Positions 6,441 to 13,376 of a DNA stretch of 13,376 nucleotides are shown piece after piece; the stretch's first letter is position 1; every line of letters begins with the position of its first letter. The notes under the pieces were generated by a model. It did not search any database, was not told the DNA's origin, and saw nothing but the letters and a program-made list of their open reading frames with translations. The stretch is from the NCBI GenBank assembly GCA_002415335.1, contig DHXL01000287.1, positions 1-13,376 on the forward strand. Reading direction: 5' to 3'. This DNA comes from Oxalobacteraceae bacterium UBA5157. GTDB taxonomy: Bacteria; Pseudomonadota; Gammaproteobacteria; Burkholderiales; Burkholderiaceae_D. The translations under genes and the position numbers were made by a program.

Positions 6441-7280
6441 CTAATGCGACATCAAGACCGGAACGATCGCAGATTCGAGGGCCGTGCGCGTGACGCCGCC
6501 TAACAGTATCTCGCGAAGCCGCGCATGCCCATAGCCTCCCATCACAATCAGATCGGAGGCGAGTTCGGTTGCGAGCAATAGCAGTGCGTCGCCGATCGGG
6601 GTACTGGCGGTTCGTTGCCTGACATTGACTTTGATATCGTGTCGCGCGAGGTAAAGCGCGATGTCCGCTCCCGGCTCTTGACCGTGCACACCCGCTGGTT
6701 CCTCCGGATTGAAAACCGCCACGTCGACCGCCTCGGCATGCTGTAGAAACGGGATCGCGTCGGCGACGGCCCTTGCGGCCGCGGCGCTCGCATCCCAGGC
6801 GATCAGCGGTCTCTTCCCGAGATCGACGAACGGCCCGGCGCGAGGAATGATCAGTACCGGACGGCCGGAATTCATCACGACGTGTTCCGGAAAATCGCGC
6901 GCCACGACAAGAGTCGACGCGGTCGGATCGCTCTGTCCGATTACCACCAAATCACAGTAGCGCGCTTGCAAGCCGATGGCGCCGCCCGCCTCGTCGTCCA
7001 CCAGACGCGTTTCGAACGAGGTTACGCCCATGCGCCGGACCGTCGTTTCAAATTCGGCCAGTGCGTGATCGGCCCGGTCTCGCTGCCTGTTCAGAACCAG
7101 CTTGAGATCCGGCACGATCGGTTCGATGCCGCCGATCTGATCGCGCGCGCTGGATATGCCTGTCGTCGCCGTGCCGATCAAATGCGCGTGTTCGGCAAGC
7201 GCGATGTTTGCCGCAATCTTGATGCGCTCGTTCGCACGGCTGGAGTCGTCCACATGCACGAGAATTGTTCGGTAAGACAT
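6441..7280 (-). CDS. Universal stress protein, tandem UspA domains
   Basis: A cytoplasmic stress protein of 279 residues, about twice a single UspA domain. Domain 1 (about 3-147) starts YRTILVHVDDS and ends VLIIPRAG. Domain 2 (about 157-278) starts RPLIAWDAS and ends IVPVLMSH. Domain 2 has an ATP-binding-type loop at 248-264 (GGYGHARLREILLGGVT), close to G-x2-G-x9-G-S/T but with Gly in place of the first Ser/Thr. Domain 1 lacks a clear loop, as in many tandem Usps. AAGGA upstream of ATG 7280 supports the start. Only 45 bases separate it from the end of the esterase-family gene, so the two probably form one transcript. Tandem Usps of this kind are common in low-oxygen and stationary-phase stress regulons; that role is inferred here from context. 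Confidence 0.95.
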   Translation of the reverse strand: MSYRTILVHVDDSSRANERIKIAANIALAEHAHLIGTATTGISSARDQIGGIEPIVPDLKLVLNRQRDRADHALAEFETTVRRMGVTSFETRLVDDEAGGAIGLQARYCDLVVIGQSDPTASTLVVARDFPEHVVMNSGRPVLIIPRAGPFVDLGKRPLIAWDASAAAARAVADAIPFLQHAEAVDVAVFNPEEPAGVHGQEPGADIALYLARHDIKVNVRQRTASTPIGDALLLLATELASDLIVMGGYGHARLREILLGGVTRTALESAIVPVLMSH

Positions 7281-7325
7281 GGTGTATTCCTTTAGATAAA
7301 TTAACTCGGCGTGCTGTTTCGCGCA

Positions 7326-8675
7326 TTACACCCCGACCGGAAAAGTTTCCGGCGCTTCGCCCGTCTCCCATTGGCTCGTGGGCTCCAGCGGTTCGACTGC
7401 ATGCGTCTCGTCGAAATGCAGAACGGCGTCGAATTGCTGCGGCAGGTGCGCGTAAAAATAGTGGCTCTGGCGCTCGGTCTCTGGACGATAGATCACGCCG
7501 ATCGCACGCTCAAGCCGACGATCGAATAGCGCCTGTGTCGCTGAATTATTTTTGCGCAGTGGCAGCATGAAATTCCCTATCCCGGTCTGATGGAATGTCT
7601 CTTCGTAGCTGCCGGCCAACGCAGGTCTGACCCGCTTGCGCTGGGCCGGTTCATCCCAATCCGAGGCGGCGGTGACCGTTCCCTGATACGTCGTAAAACC
7701 GATCAGCCTCGTCTCATCGCCGTAGAGTTCACGCGCCAGTTGCCCGACATTCCATTCGCCTTGCCGGCCCACCTCGGTCGCGCGCGCGTCGCCGACATGC
7801 GAGTTGTGCTCCCACACCACAATCTTTGCCGGCTTGCCGCTTGTCTGTGACAGGTGCTGCGCCAGCGCATCGAGCGTTTCCGCCATATACCGGTCCCGCA
7901 GGTTCCAGGAGGAGACGCGGCGGTGAAACATGGTGCGATAGTATTCTTCGGCATTCATCACAAGCCGGGCATTTTGCTTCGCATAGAAAAATGCGTCTGT
8001 CGCCTCCGGCCCGTCGCGTCGTAAATAGTCGGTCGCGCGCGCCTGTAGATCGCGCAGCTGCGCGACGACTTCATCCTCGCAGGAGGCCGACAGGCCAAGG
8101 CTCGCCGCATACCCGTAACGCTGGCTGTTTTCGCCGAAATGATCGAAGCAGGCGTAGCGGGTCCGGGCACGCCGCGCCGCTTCCGGATCGACCTTGTCGA
8201 GATAACGCAAGACCTCGTCGGTCGATGTGAACAGGCTGTAGAGATCCAGGCCGTAGAAACCGATTCTTGGCTCTTGTAACAGCAAGGATGCGTTATGGCT
8301 GCGCAGCCATTCGACAAAATCGACCACATCGGCATTGCGCCACATCCACGTCGGGAAGCGCCGGAATCCGGCCAGCGCCTGTTCGGCCTTGGCGTCCTCG
8401 GCCTGTCCGCGAACATAGCGATTGACGCGATAAGCGTCCGGCCAGTCGGCTTCGACCGCAACGGCGGTAAAACCCTTTTCGACAATCAGGCGTTGCGTAA
8501 TGCGCGCGCGTTCCTGGTAGAACTCGTGCGTGCCGTGGCTCGCTTCGCCAAGCAGAACGAAGCGCGCGTCACCGATCAATTCGAGCAGGGAATCGTAATC
8601 GTCCACGGCGCCTCTCAGCATATGTGCAGCAGAAGATATCGCAACGCTTATTGGGGAGTTGGTAGCAGTTTTCAT
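7326..8675 (-). CDS. Erythromycin esterase family protein
   Basis: 449 residues, close to the usual length of the PF05139 family. The hallmark opening LLGEASHGTHEFYQER (41-56) contains E44 and H47, equivalent to the active-site pair of EreA/EreB. E75 lies in VEADWPDAYRVNRY and the HNSH motif is at 290-293 (EHNSHVGDAR). All key residues appear intact, so a hydrolase is expected. Chromosomal members of this family in Proteobacteria are mostly uncharacterised and often lie beside stress genes. Macrolide resistance should not be assumed. ATG 8675 is preceded by AGGAACACC, giving AGGA about 5 bases upstream. It is the first gene of a probable two-gene operon with usp, served by the putative promoter at 8851-8892. 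Confidence 0.92.
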   Translation of the reverse strand: MKTATNSPISVAISSAAHMLRGAVDDYDSLLELIGDARFVLLGEASHGTHEFYQERARITQRLIVEKGFTAVAVEADWPDAYRVNRYVRGQAEDAKAEQALAGFRRFPTWMWRNADVVDFVEWLRSHNASLLLQEPRIGFYGLDLYSLFTSTDEVLRYLDKVDPEAARRARTRYACFDHFGENSQRYGYAASLGLSASCEDEVVAQLRDLQARATDYLRRDGPEATDAFFYAKQNARLVMNAEEYYRTMFHRRVSSWNLRDRYMAETLDALAQHLSQTSGKPAKIVVWEHNSHVGDARATEVGRQGEWNVGQLARELYGDETRLIGFTTYQGTVTAASDWDEPAQRKRVRPALAGSYEETFHQTGIGNFMLPLRKNNSATQALFDRRLERAIGVIYRPETERQSHYFYAHLPQQFDAVLHFDETHAVEPLEPTSQWETGEAPETFPVGV

Positions 8676-8850
8676 GGTGTTCCTGAATCCGGATCACTCC
8701 TCATTCCGAGCTCGCTAAGTGCCGCTCAAGCCAATCGGTGGCCAGCGCCGCTGGCGCTTCCGGTTTGCCTGGATTTGGTCGACCGGACGTCCGTGGTACG
8801 TTCCACTCCATTCGCTCCACAGGAGTCGCTTTTTTGGCGCCTTCCTCTTC

Positions 8851-8892
8851 AATGTAAGTGCAGAAACCCAGTCGCGCTGTGACAAAAATCAA
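8851..8892 (-). promoter_or_regulatory. Putative FNR-type class II promoter for the esterase-usp operon
   Basis: On the - strand TTGAT-TTTT-GTCAC (8892 to 8879) matches TTGAT-N4-ATCAA at 8 of 10 positions. TACATT (8856 to 8851) is a 4-of-6 match to a sigma-70 -10. If +1 is 8844, the -10 occupies -12 to -7 and the box is centred exactly at -41.5, the classical activating position of FNR. The leader would be about 168 bases. A 36-residue frame inside the leader (8811 to 8701, starting MEWNVPRTSG, preceded by GGAG) is a possible leader peptide or chance frame. Confidence 0.4.
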
Positions 8893-8910
8893 TCAGGAAT
8901 TTATTGGCGC

Positions 8911-8944
8911 GGTGAGGACTCTTCAGTTCGCTCTGGTCCTCACC
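8911..8944 (-). terminator. Hairpin over the end of the capA-like gene
   Basis: GGTGAGGAC (8911-8919) and GTCCTCACC (8936-8944) form a perfect 9-bp inverted repeat with a 16-base loop that covers the TGA of the - strand CapA-family gene. On that strand it is followed by an AT-rich run including ATTTTTG, but not directly, so termination is plausible and not certain. Confidence 0.4.
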
Positions 8945-10109
8945 TCGGGGGCACCCATCTTTCATCGGTCGCCTGGACCAGCAGGAAGGTGTCATTCGGC
9001 TGACGCTTCACTGCTGTCCCGAACTTTTTTCCTTCCCGGTTCAGCGTTTCCATGAGCCAAAGCACGCCTTTCTCGGGCGCGCGGTTTACTCTGAACCGGC
9101 GGGTCTGGGTCGGGGTCATGATCAGGCGCAATAGCCGGCCGCTCACGATATCCAGTGTGGGGAAGTACATCAGGGCCAGGTCGCCGCGGTATTCCTCATG
9201 GCCGCCGATGCCCTCGTAATCATTCAGGAAATCGCCGCAGCCATAGAGGATGAGGTGGTCACGGTAAACCTCCACGCCTTTCACGTGGTGGGAAGAGTGA
9301 CCATGCACCAAGTCGACCCCGGCAACATCGATCAGGCGGTGGGCGAAGTTGCGTTGCTCGGGAGAAACGGCGTAGCCCCAGTTTCCGCCCCAGTGCAGCG
9401 AGACCACCGCCAGATCCCTGGCCCGTTTTCCGGCGCGTACCTGGCGGCTGATGGCCTCCAGGCTGTGCTGCGAGAGGTCCGGCAGGAAGCTCACACCGGG
9501 GCGGCTCCACCCCGCAGCCCATTCGGGCGGCACGCCGCTGCTTTCCATGCAATAGGCAAAGACGATCACCCGGCCCTTGCCCGGGACTGTCAGTACCGTC
9601 GGCGCTGCCGCGTCGGCTGCGTCGCGGCCTGCACCTGAAGTGTTGATCCCGGCACTTTGCAGGACGTCCACAGTCTCCGTCAAGCCGCTGTATCCCCAGT
9701 TCAGTACATGATTATTGGCAAGCACGCAGCAGTCGAAGCCGGCGGCAGCAAGGCAGCGGACATTACCGGGATGCATGCGGTAATGGATGCCCTTATCGGG
9801 CCAGGCATCGTCGGATGTGGTGACGGCGGTTTCCAGGTTGGCAATGCGCAAATCGGGCCGCACACGGGCAAGCTCCGCCAGAGCATCGCCCCAGATATAG
9901 GCAAAATCCACGGGTCGCGGGATGGGCCCGGCGCCACGCTCTGCGAGCGCGACTTAACCGAGCGCCGAGCGCATGCAGGACTCGAAGAGAGCGGGCGGGA
10001 CCGGATGGGGAAGTATCTGGTCGATGCCGCGCCCGGTCATCACGTCGCCGCACAGAAACAAGGTTATTTCCCCGGACGCCGGCATCGCAATCACGCTGGT
10101 CTCTGTCAT
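8940..10109 (-). pseudogene. CapA-family protein gene interrupted by an in-frame TAA
   Basis: Read through, the frame gives 389 residues including one stop at codon 52 (9956 to 9954). Before the stop: ITLFLCGDVMTGRGIDQILP, the metallophosphoesterase-like start of the CapA family (PF09587). After it, in the same frame: VALAERGAGPIPRPVDFAYI, then NLETAVT, LANNHVLNWG, HWGGNWGYAVSPEQ, the VHGHSSHH metal-site motif and YGCGDFLNDYEG. Homologues have a Tyr here (ALGYVELAE), so one base change from TAT/TAC to TAA explains it. No frameshift is needed. ATG 10109 has AAGGAGG 8 bases upstream. A restart at GTG 9911 would lack the first metal-site motif. CapA-type proteins act in poly-gamma-glutamate synthesis, and stand-alone homologues like this are of unknown role. 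A sequencing error or a very recent mutation is likely, since the rest is intact. Confidence 0.85.
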
Positions 10110-10154
10110 CTCCTCGGCCTCCTTCGCGATGCCCGGCACGGCGGTTTCCAGTAA

Positions 10155-10304
10155 TGTGGATCCGGCTTCGGCTATTTCAAGAATGTGGCCTACCCGATTG
10201 GTCAATACGTGCTGAGTGGCAGCGAGCTGCTGCACTGCGAAGAGCGCGGCGTGTGGGTACGCAAAGGCGAAGTGAGACCCAAGTTGCCGGGCTTTCATTC
10301 GGCT
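10155..10304 (+). pseudogene. Coding-like remnant of an unknown gene
   Basis: On the + strand one frame reads SGFGYFKNVAYPIGQYVLSG, then SELLHCEERGVWVRKGEVRPKLPG, with the GC-rich third positions of a real gene. Upstream it is closed by TAA at 10152. Downstream it runs into the antisense DUF72 gene, where the character is lost. There is no good start, though GTG 10185 is possible. I do not recognise the family. The pattern of Cys followed by G-V-W is seen in the tails of several surface and pilin-like proteins, but that is only a resemblance. The - strand frame over the same bases looks like a shadow. It may be the C-terminal fragment of a gene whose start was lost. Confidence 0.35.
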
Positions 10305-10328
10305 GTCTGTTCCCCATCCCGGGACATC

Positions 10329-11069
10329 TCAGCGCAGGATCGCCTGCAGATCCAGTGCATCGCGCACGGCATACGCCGCCTGGTCATTGTTGAAGTAGAC
10401 ATAGGCGGCCCGGACCTTTTGCTGCTTGAGCCAGCCGGCCCAGTTCGACAGGGCGGCTGTGCCGTAGCGCCCGCAATAGGGCTCGCCGGGGCCGTGCAGG
10501 CGCAGGTAGACGAAGTCCGCAGTGACCGCGCGTGGGCTTGTGAAACCCCGTAGATCATAGACGCAGAAGGCGGCATTGAACTCGGCGAGCAACTCAAGCA
10601 CCGGGTCCTTATGCCAGCACGGGTCGCGCAGTTCGAACGATGCTTGCGTGCCTTTGGGAAGTGCCTGCAGGAATGCGCGCAGCCGTCCGGTATCGGGCCG
10701 CCAGTGGGGCGGCAACTGAAACAGTAGCGGACCGAGCTTGTTGGCGAGGCCCTTGGCTGCGGCCAGCAGCGGCGGCAGGGTCTGCGCTGGATCCTTGAGC
10801 TTCTTCATATGGGTGATGTAGCGGCTCGCCTTGATACTGAACACGAACCTCGCAGGCGTTTGCTGGCGCCAGGCGGCGAAAGTCTCGCGACTGGGCAGGC
10901 GATAGAAGCTGTTGTTGAGTTCCACCGTCCCGAAGTGCCGGCTGTAGAAGGCCAGCCACTGGGTTGCCGGAAGTTCGGGCGGATAGAAGCGATCGCGCCA
11001 ATGGGGATAGCTCCAGCCCGAGGTGCCGACGTGCAGGTAGGTCGCGATTGGCGACGACGAGCAGGACAT
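10329..11069 (-). CDS. DUF72 (YecE-like) family protein
   Basis: 246 residues, typical for DUF72, a TIM-barrel-like family of unknown function. Family hallmarks are present in order: HVGTSGWSYPHWRDRFYP (13-30), VELNNSFYRLP, FVFSIKASRYITHMKKL, GPLLFQLPPHW, SFELRDPCW, VYLRLHGP and the late segment YVYFNNDQAAYAVRDA. Nothing appears damaged. ATG 11069 lies only 4 bases after the stop of the MBL-fold remnant on the same strand, so the two were probably co-transcribed and the loss of the upstream gene may have removed the native promoter. The downstream neighbour on this strand is the broken capA-like gene, 219 bases on. Biochemical function is unknown; related proteins have been linked to Fe-S or nucleic-acid metabolism only by context. 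Confidence 0.93.
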   Translation of the reverse strand: MSCSSSPIATYLHVGTSGWSYPHWRDRFYPPELPATQWLAFYSRHFGTVELNNSFYRLPSRETFAAWRQQTPARFVFSIKASRYITHMKKLKDPAQTLPPLLAAAKGLANKLGPLLFQLPPHWRPDTGRLRAFLQALPKGTQASFELRDPCWHKDPVLELLAEFNAAFCVYDLRGFTSPRAVTADFVYLRLHGPGEPYCGRYGTAALSNWAGWLKQQKVRAAYVYFNNDQAAYAVRDALDLQAILR

Positions 11070-11073
11070 GCCG

Positions 11074-11295
11074 CTAGTCCGGTAGCCTGTCGCGGCGATT
11101 CGCTTGCCGAAGTTCCTCGCGCAACGCCGCCTCCCGCTGCCGGTAGATGGAGGGAAAATGGAATGGCATCACGGTTCTCGCCCCCCCCGCAGCCAAGGCG
11201 AGCCGGCCGGCCTGGTCAGCGCTTAGGTGCACCTTTGCCGCCACCCAGTCGGCGTCCGCGTCCAGGAACACGCTCTCGATGTACCGCCAATCGGT
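11074..11295 (-). pseudogene. MBL-fold hydrolase (RNase Z-like), 3' stump only
   Basis: The visible protein reads TDWRYIESVFLDADADW, then VHLSADQAGRLALAAG and VMPFHFPSIYRQREAALREE. This matches the last ~70 residues of RNase Z-like metallo-beta-lactamase-fold hydrolases (usual pattern ESVFLD, HL.A.QAG, PFHFSPRY). The N-terminal HxHxDH metal site is absent, and upstream sequence in this frame reaches a stop at 11338-11340 without further similarity. A complete gene would need about 250 or more residues. The usual FHFSP reads FHFPS here, a further sign of relaxed selection. A start at GTG 11271 would give 65 residues without a ribosome-binding site. I therefore read a 5'-truncated pseudogene. 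A C8 run (11181-11188) lies inside it and is a place for sequencing or slippage errors. Confidence 0.7.
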
Positions 11296-11588
11296 CCCGG
11301 CGCCAGACTTCCCGATACAAGCCGTCGCCTGGATGTTTCACGTTAGCAGATAAATGCGTAGCGGATTTGCGAATGCGCAAAGCGGCTCCTGTTCCCCTAT
11401 GGTCACCTTGTAAAACGCAAAACAAAAAAGATGTTAAGCGACCCGAGATTTGCATTGGCTTGTCCTCGATGTTTCTCAGTCAGTATCTCGGTCCTTGCTG
11501 GTATCGGCGACATATCGGATCCCGGATTCGGGGACCAAAAATCGGAGGTCCAGCTACTTCCCCATTTGTCTTTGCAAGGAGAAACCGA
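11296..11588. promoter_or_regulatory. Upstream region of the zinc-ribbon gene, with 16-bp palindrome
   Basis: About 290 bases without a gene. TTTGCG-AATG-CGCAAA (11366-11381) is a perfect 6-4-6 inverted repeat. Its core TTG-N8-CAA has the half-site spacing of CRP/FNR-family operators, though not the FNR consensus. A weaker repeat, GGACC-N10-GGTCC, lies at 11532-11551. The stretch 11411-11435 is locally AT-rich (around ACGCAAAACAAAAAAG), unlike its surroundings, and may contain the promoter. I could not fix a -35/-10 pair. Confidence 0.35.
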
Positions 11589-12092
11589 ATGAAAGCAGCG
11601 CAGCCATCCGCTTCCACTTTTCAGCCCGGCCGGCACCCAGGGGCGTTGGATGAACTGAGTCACGATCCCTATCACGAGCGCGATAAATTACCCGATCCTG
11701 CCGTCTGTAGCGATTGCGGCGCCGTGTACCATCAAGGGCGTTGGCAATGGATTACACCGCCCGTCCACGCACTTCAGGCCAAATGCGCGGCGTGCCGGAG
11801 AATCCATGAAAAACTGCCCGCAGGCTACGTATCGATTGAAGGCGAATTTTCCCGCGAGCACCGCGACGAGGTGATCAGCCTTGCGCGTAATCTGGAAGCA
11901 CGCGAAAAGGAGGCGCATCCCTTGCAACGCATCATGACGATCGAAGAGCAAGGTGACCAGCTAACGATCACCACGACCGGTATTCACTTGGCCCAATATA
12001 TCGGTGAATCATTGCAAGATGCTTATAAGGGCGAACTGGAGTTCCAATACAACAAAGAAAAATATTTGTTGCGGGTGCATTGGCGACGTTAA
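11589..12092 (+). CDS. BCAM0308-family zinc-ribbon protein
   Basis: 167 residues. A short disordered N-terminus leads to HDPYHERDKLPDPAVCSDCG. The four cysteines C40, C43, C66 and C69 (CSDC and CAAC) form a zinc-ribbon-like site around GAVYHQGRWQW. The C-terminal half (about 80-167) has HPLQRIMTIEEQGDQLTITT, GIHLAQYIGESLQDAYKG and the ending EKYLLRVHWRR, an alpha/beta domain reminiscent of NMD3-like RNA-binding proteins. I recognise it as the family named for B. cenocepacia BCAM0308; molecular function is unknown. I chose ATG 11589 because AAGGAG (11576-11581) is 7 bases upstream. The frame stays open to 10809, but that extension lies antisense to DUF72 and is not real. Family members are found with low-oxygen stress genes, which fits this window. 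Confidence 0.88.
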   Translation: MKAAQPSASTFQPGRHPGALDELSHDPYHERDKLPDPAVCSDCGAVYHQGRWQWITPPVHALQAKCAACRRIHEKLPAGYVSIEGEFSREHRDEVISLARNLEAREKEAHPLQRIMTIEEQGDQLTITTTGIHLAQYIGESLQDAYKGELEFQYNKEKYLLRVHWRR

Positions 12093-12105
12093 CCGGCGAC
12101 GCTAA
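12082..12105. repeat. Near-identical 11-bp direct repeat across the convergent stops
   Basis: GGCGACGTTAA (12082-12092) and GGCGACGCTAA (12095-12105) differ at one base. The first contains the TAA of the + strand zinc-ribbon gene, the second the reverse-strand TAG of the ligase/acyltransferase. It may mark a small duplication or a deletion junction between the two genes. Confidence 0.4.
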
Positions 12106-13376
12106 TCGAACGGATCAAATTCACCTGAAAGCGGCACGATCGCCTTGCGCGCCGCGGCACTCATCTGGGTCGCGGCGGTCCAGTCGCCGCCGATCGGTGC
12201 AAGGACTTGTCCAACTTCCAATGTGATAGGGGTGCGGCGCGGACGCCATATCTCGTCGCGTAACACAGCGCGCGTACCGCGCAGGCCAGCCGCCACCACC
12301 GGCGCGCCGGCCTTGGCCGCGGCAGCGAAAGCGCCGGCGTGAAACGGTTTCAATCCCGCTTCGCGGCTGAACGTGCCTTCCGGGAAGACCACGAGATTGT
12401 CGCCGCGCAGCAGCGCCGCCGTCATCACATCGACATCTGCCGCGCTGCGCTTCACATCGAAGCGCTCAATGAACATGGCGCCCAGACCGGTCAACAGGAC
12501 GCGCATCAGACGTTGATCGGCGAACTCCCATTTTGCTGTGAATGCGTATCCCGGAGCCGGCGGCAGCAGGGCCATGAGCACGATGGCATCAAGGTAGCTT
12601 GCGTGATTGACCACCAGCACGTGCGGCCCGGACGGCAGCCGATCGAGTCCCGTGACGGATATCGGAACAGCGGTCAGGCGGAACAGCAGGCGCGTCGCGA
12701 AATGCGCGATGTGCCGCCCGAGCGCCGGTCGCTGCAGCAGCGTCACCAGCCCGCCGCACGCGAGCGCGAGCGCGGCAAAGACGGTCCAGGCATAGCCACC
12801 ATACAGCCATGCGCCGGCCTCGCGCGCGAGCAGGGTGGCCCGCGCCAGCATACCGGCTGCCATGAAGCGTGCGGCATGCAGCCATGGCGCGACAATGCGC
12901 GGTGCGACTTTGCCTCTCTCATAGAATTCCCTGCTGGCGAGACGGCGGATCTTGCCGCTGGATGTCTTCAGCACTGTATGGGGCGGCACCAGGACAATAT
13001 CGTCCGCGGGCATCCCGATGACATCGATGGCGGTCTGATTGAGCGCGCGGCGCAGCGCTGCCTGCCCGGTTTCGTCATACTCGCGGGTTTCTGCCATGAT
13101 CACCAGCCGTTCGATGCCGGTTGCGGGATCGGGGCTGGCAAACACCGCCACGCATCCTTTGCGTATGCCGGGCAGATTGCCGGCCGCTTGTTCCAGATCG
13201 TAGGGGTAAAGGTTGCGCCCGCCGCGCTTGATCAGATCCTTGACGCGTCCGGTGATGAAGACTTCCCCTTCCGCCAGGTAGGCATGATCGCCCGAATCGA
13301 GCCAGCCATCGCGGAACAGCGTGGCCGTGGCTTCCGGATTGCGGTAGTAGCCCGATGTCGCCGCAGGTCCGCGAAA
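12102..13376 (-). CDS. Acyl-CoA/AMP ligase fused to PlsC-type acyltransferase (5' end outside window)
   Basis: The frame continues unbroken to the right edge; 424 residues are visible, so GTG 13151 is internal. The first part is the end of an adenylate-forming enzyme: SGYYRNPEATATLFRDGWLD, SGDHAYLAEGEVFITGRVKD, LIKRGGRNLYPYDLEQ, and the catalytic-lysine motif KTSSGKIRR (coded near 12943-12970). After a hydrophobic stretch (AWTVFAALALACGGLVTLL, probably membrane-associated) comes a lysophospholipid acyltransferase domain with NHASYLD (HX4D, near 12590-12610), GAMFIERF and VVFPEGTFS (near 12370-12395). The layout recalls Aas (acyl-ACP synthetase/2-acyl-GPE acyltransferase) but with the ligase first. 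It likely activates a fatty acid and transfers it to a lysophospholipid or similar acceptor at the inner membrane. It converges on the BCAM0308-family gene with only 9 bases between stops. Confidence 0.9.
   Translation of the reverse strand, partial: FRGPAATSGYYRNPEATATLFRDGWLDSGDHAYLAEGEVFITGRVKDLIKRGGRNLYPYDLEQAAGNLPGIRKGCVAVFASPDPATGIERLVIMAETREYDETGQAALRRALNQTAIDVIGMPADDIVLVPPHTVLKTSSGKIRRLASREFYERGKVAPRIVAPWLHAARFMAAGMLARATLLAREAGAWLYGGYAWTVFAALALACGGLVTLLQRPALGRHIAHFATRLLFRLTAVPISVTGLDRLPSGPHVLVVNHASYLDAIVLMALLPPAPGYAFTAKWEFADQRLMRVLLTGLGAMFIERFDVKRSAADVDVMTAALLRGDNLVVFPEGTFSREAGLKPFHAGAFAAAAKAGAPVVAAGLRGTRAVLRDEIWRPRRTPITLEVGQVLAPIGGDWTAATQMSAAARKAIVPLSGEFDPFD

Noticed and set aside
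8701..8892. 63-residue minus-strand frame before the esterase-family gene, ending ALATDWLERHLASSE
   Set aside because: The tail weakly recalls alpha/beta-hydrolase C-termini, but there is no further similarity and the region fits a promoter and leader; kept only as a possible leader frame.
9911..9956. A frameshift in capA
   Set aside because: Both halves are in the same frame, separated only by TAA, so it is a nonsense change and not an indel.
9954..10298. A 114-residue gene ending at the capA TAA, starting at 10298
   Set aside because: Only its last 51 residues (from ATG 10109) are CapA; the earlier part has no similarity and lies antisense to the + strand remnant.
10809..11588. N-terminal extension of the zinc-ribbon gene (frame open for 260 more codons)
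   Set aside because: Lies antisense to DUF72 and the MBL stump, has no family similarity, and the ATG at 11589 has a good ribosome-binding site.
1..13376. Mobile elements, CRISPR arrays, tRNA or rRNA genes
   Set aside because: No transposase or integrase frame, no regularly spaced repeats and no tRNA- or rRNA-like sequence were seen, despite several broken genes.

Overview
The window looks like a chromosomal stress and low-oxygen accessory region of a GC-rich proteobacterium, most likely a betaproteobacterium. This rests on codon use, the protein families and the gene company; no rRNA or other marker gene is present. One gene (11589-12092) belongs to the family I know as 'BCAM0308', named for a Burkholderia cenocepacia gene in the low-oxygen-activated (lxa) locus. 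Its company here of small heat-shock proteins, a universal stress protein and an acyltransferase fits an lxa-like region.

Layout: (1) 1-1542 is the 3' part of a GltD-like NAD(P)H/flavin/iron-sulfur oxidoreductase. (2) 1543-2162 is a long non-coding stretch with a hairpin, a palindrome and an FNR-like box. (3) 2163-5993 is a proteostasis block on the + strand: Hsp20, a 28-codon Hsp70 stub, a Lon-like protease, a scrambled DnaJ remnant, and a second Hsp20 with its own promoter. (4) 6001-6440 holds structured RNA candidates and a doubtful acidic ORF. (5) 6441-8675 on the - strand is an erythromycin-esterase-family protein followed by a tandem universal stress protein, probably one operon with an FNR-type promoter at 8851-8892. 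(6) 8940-11295 on the - strand holds a CapA-family gene broken by one in-frame TAA, a DUF72 gene and the 3' stump of an MBL-fold hydrolase, plus a coding-like remnant on the + strand. (7) 11589-12092 is the BCAM0308-family zinc-ribbon protein, convergent with (8) the 3' part of an acyl-CoA ligase/PlsC acyltransferase fusion running off the right edge.

The most notable signal is selective decay. The Hsp70 and DnaJ genes of what looks like an ancestral hsp20-hsp70-lon-dnaJ-hsp20 cluster survive only as their ends, while both small heat-shock proteins and the protease keep intact frames. The Hsp70 stub still has a ribosome-binding site and overlaps the lon start by ATGA, so it may survive as a coupling leader. 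Perfect or near-perfect TTGAT-N4-ATCAA boxes in three separate places, one exactly at -41.5 from a plausible -10, suggest control by an FNR/ANR-type regulator.
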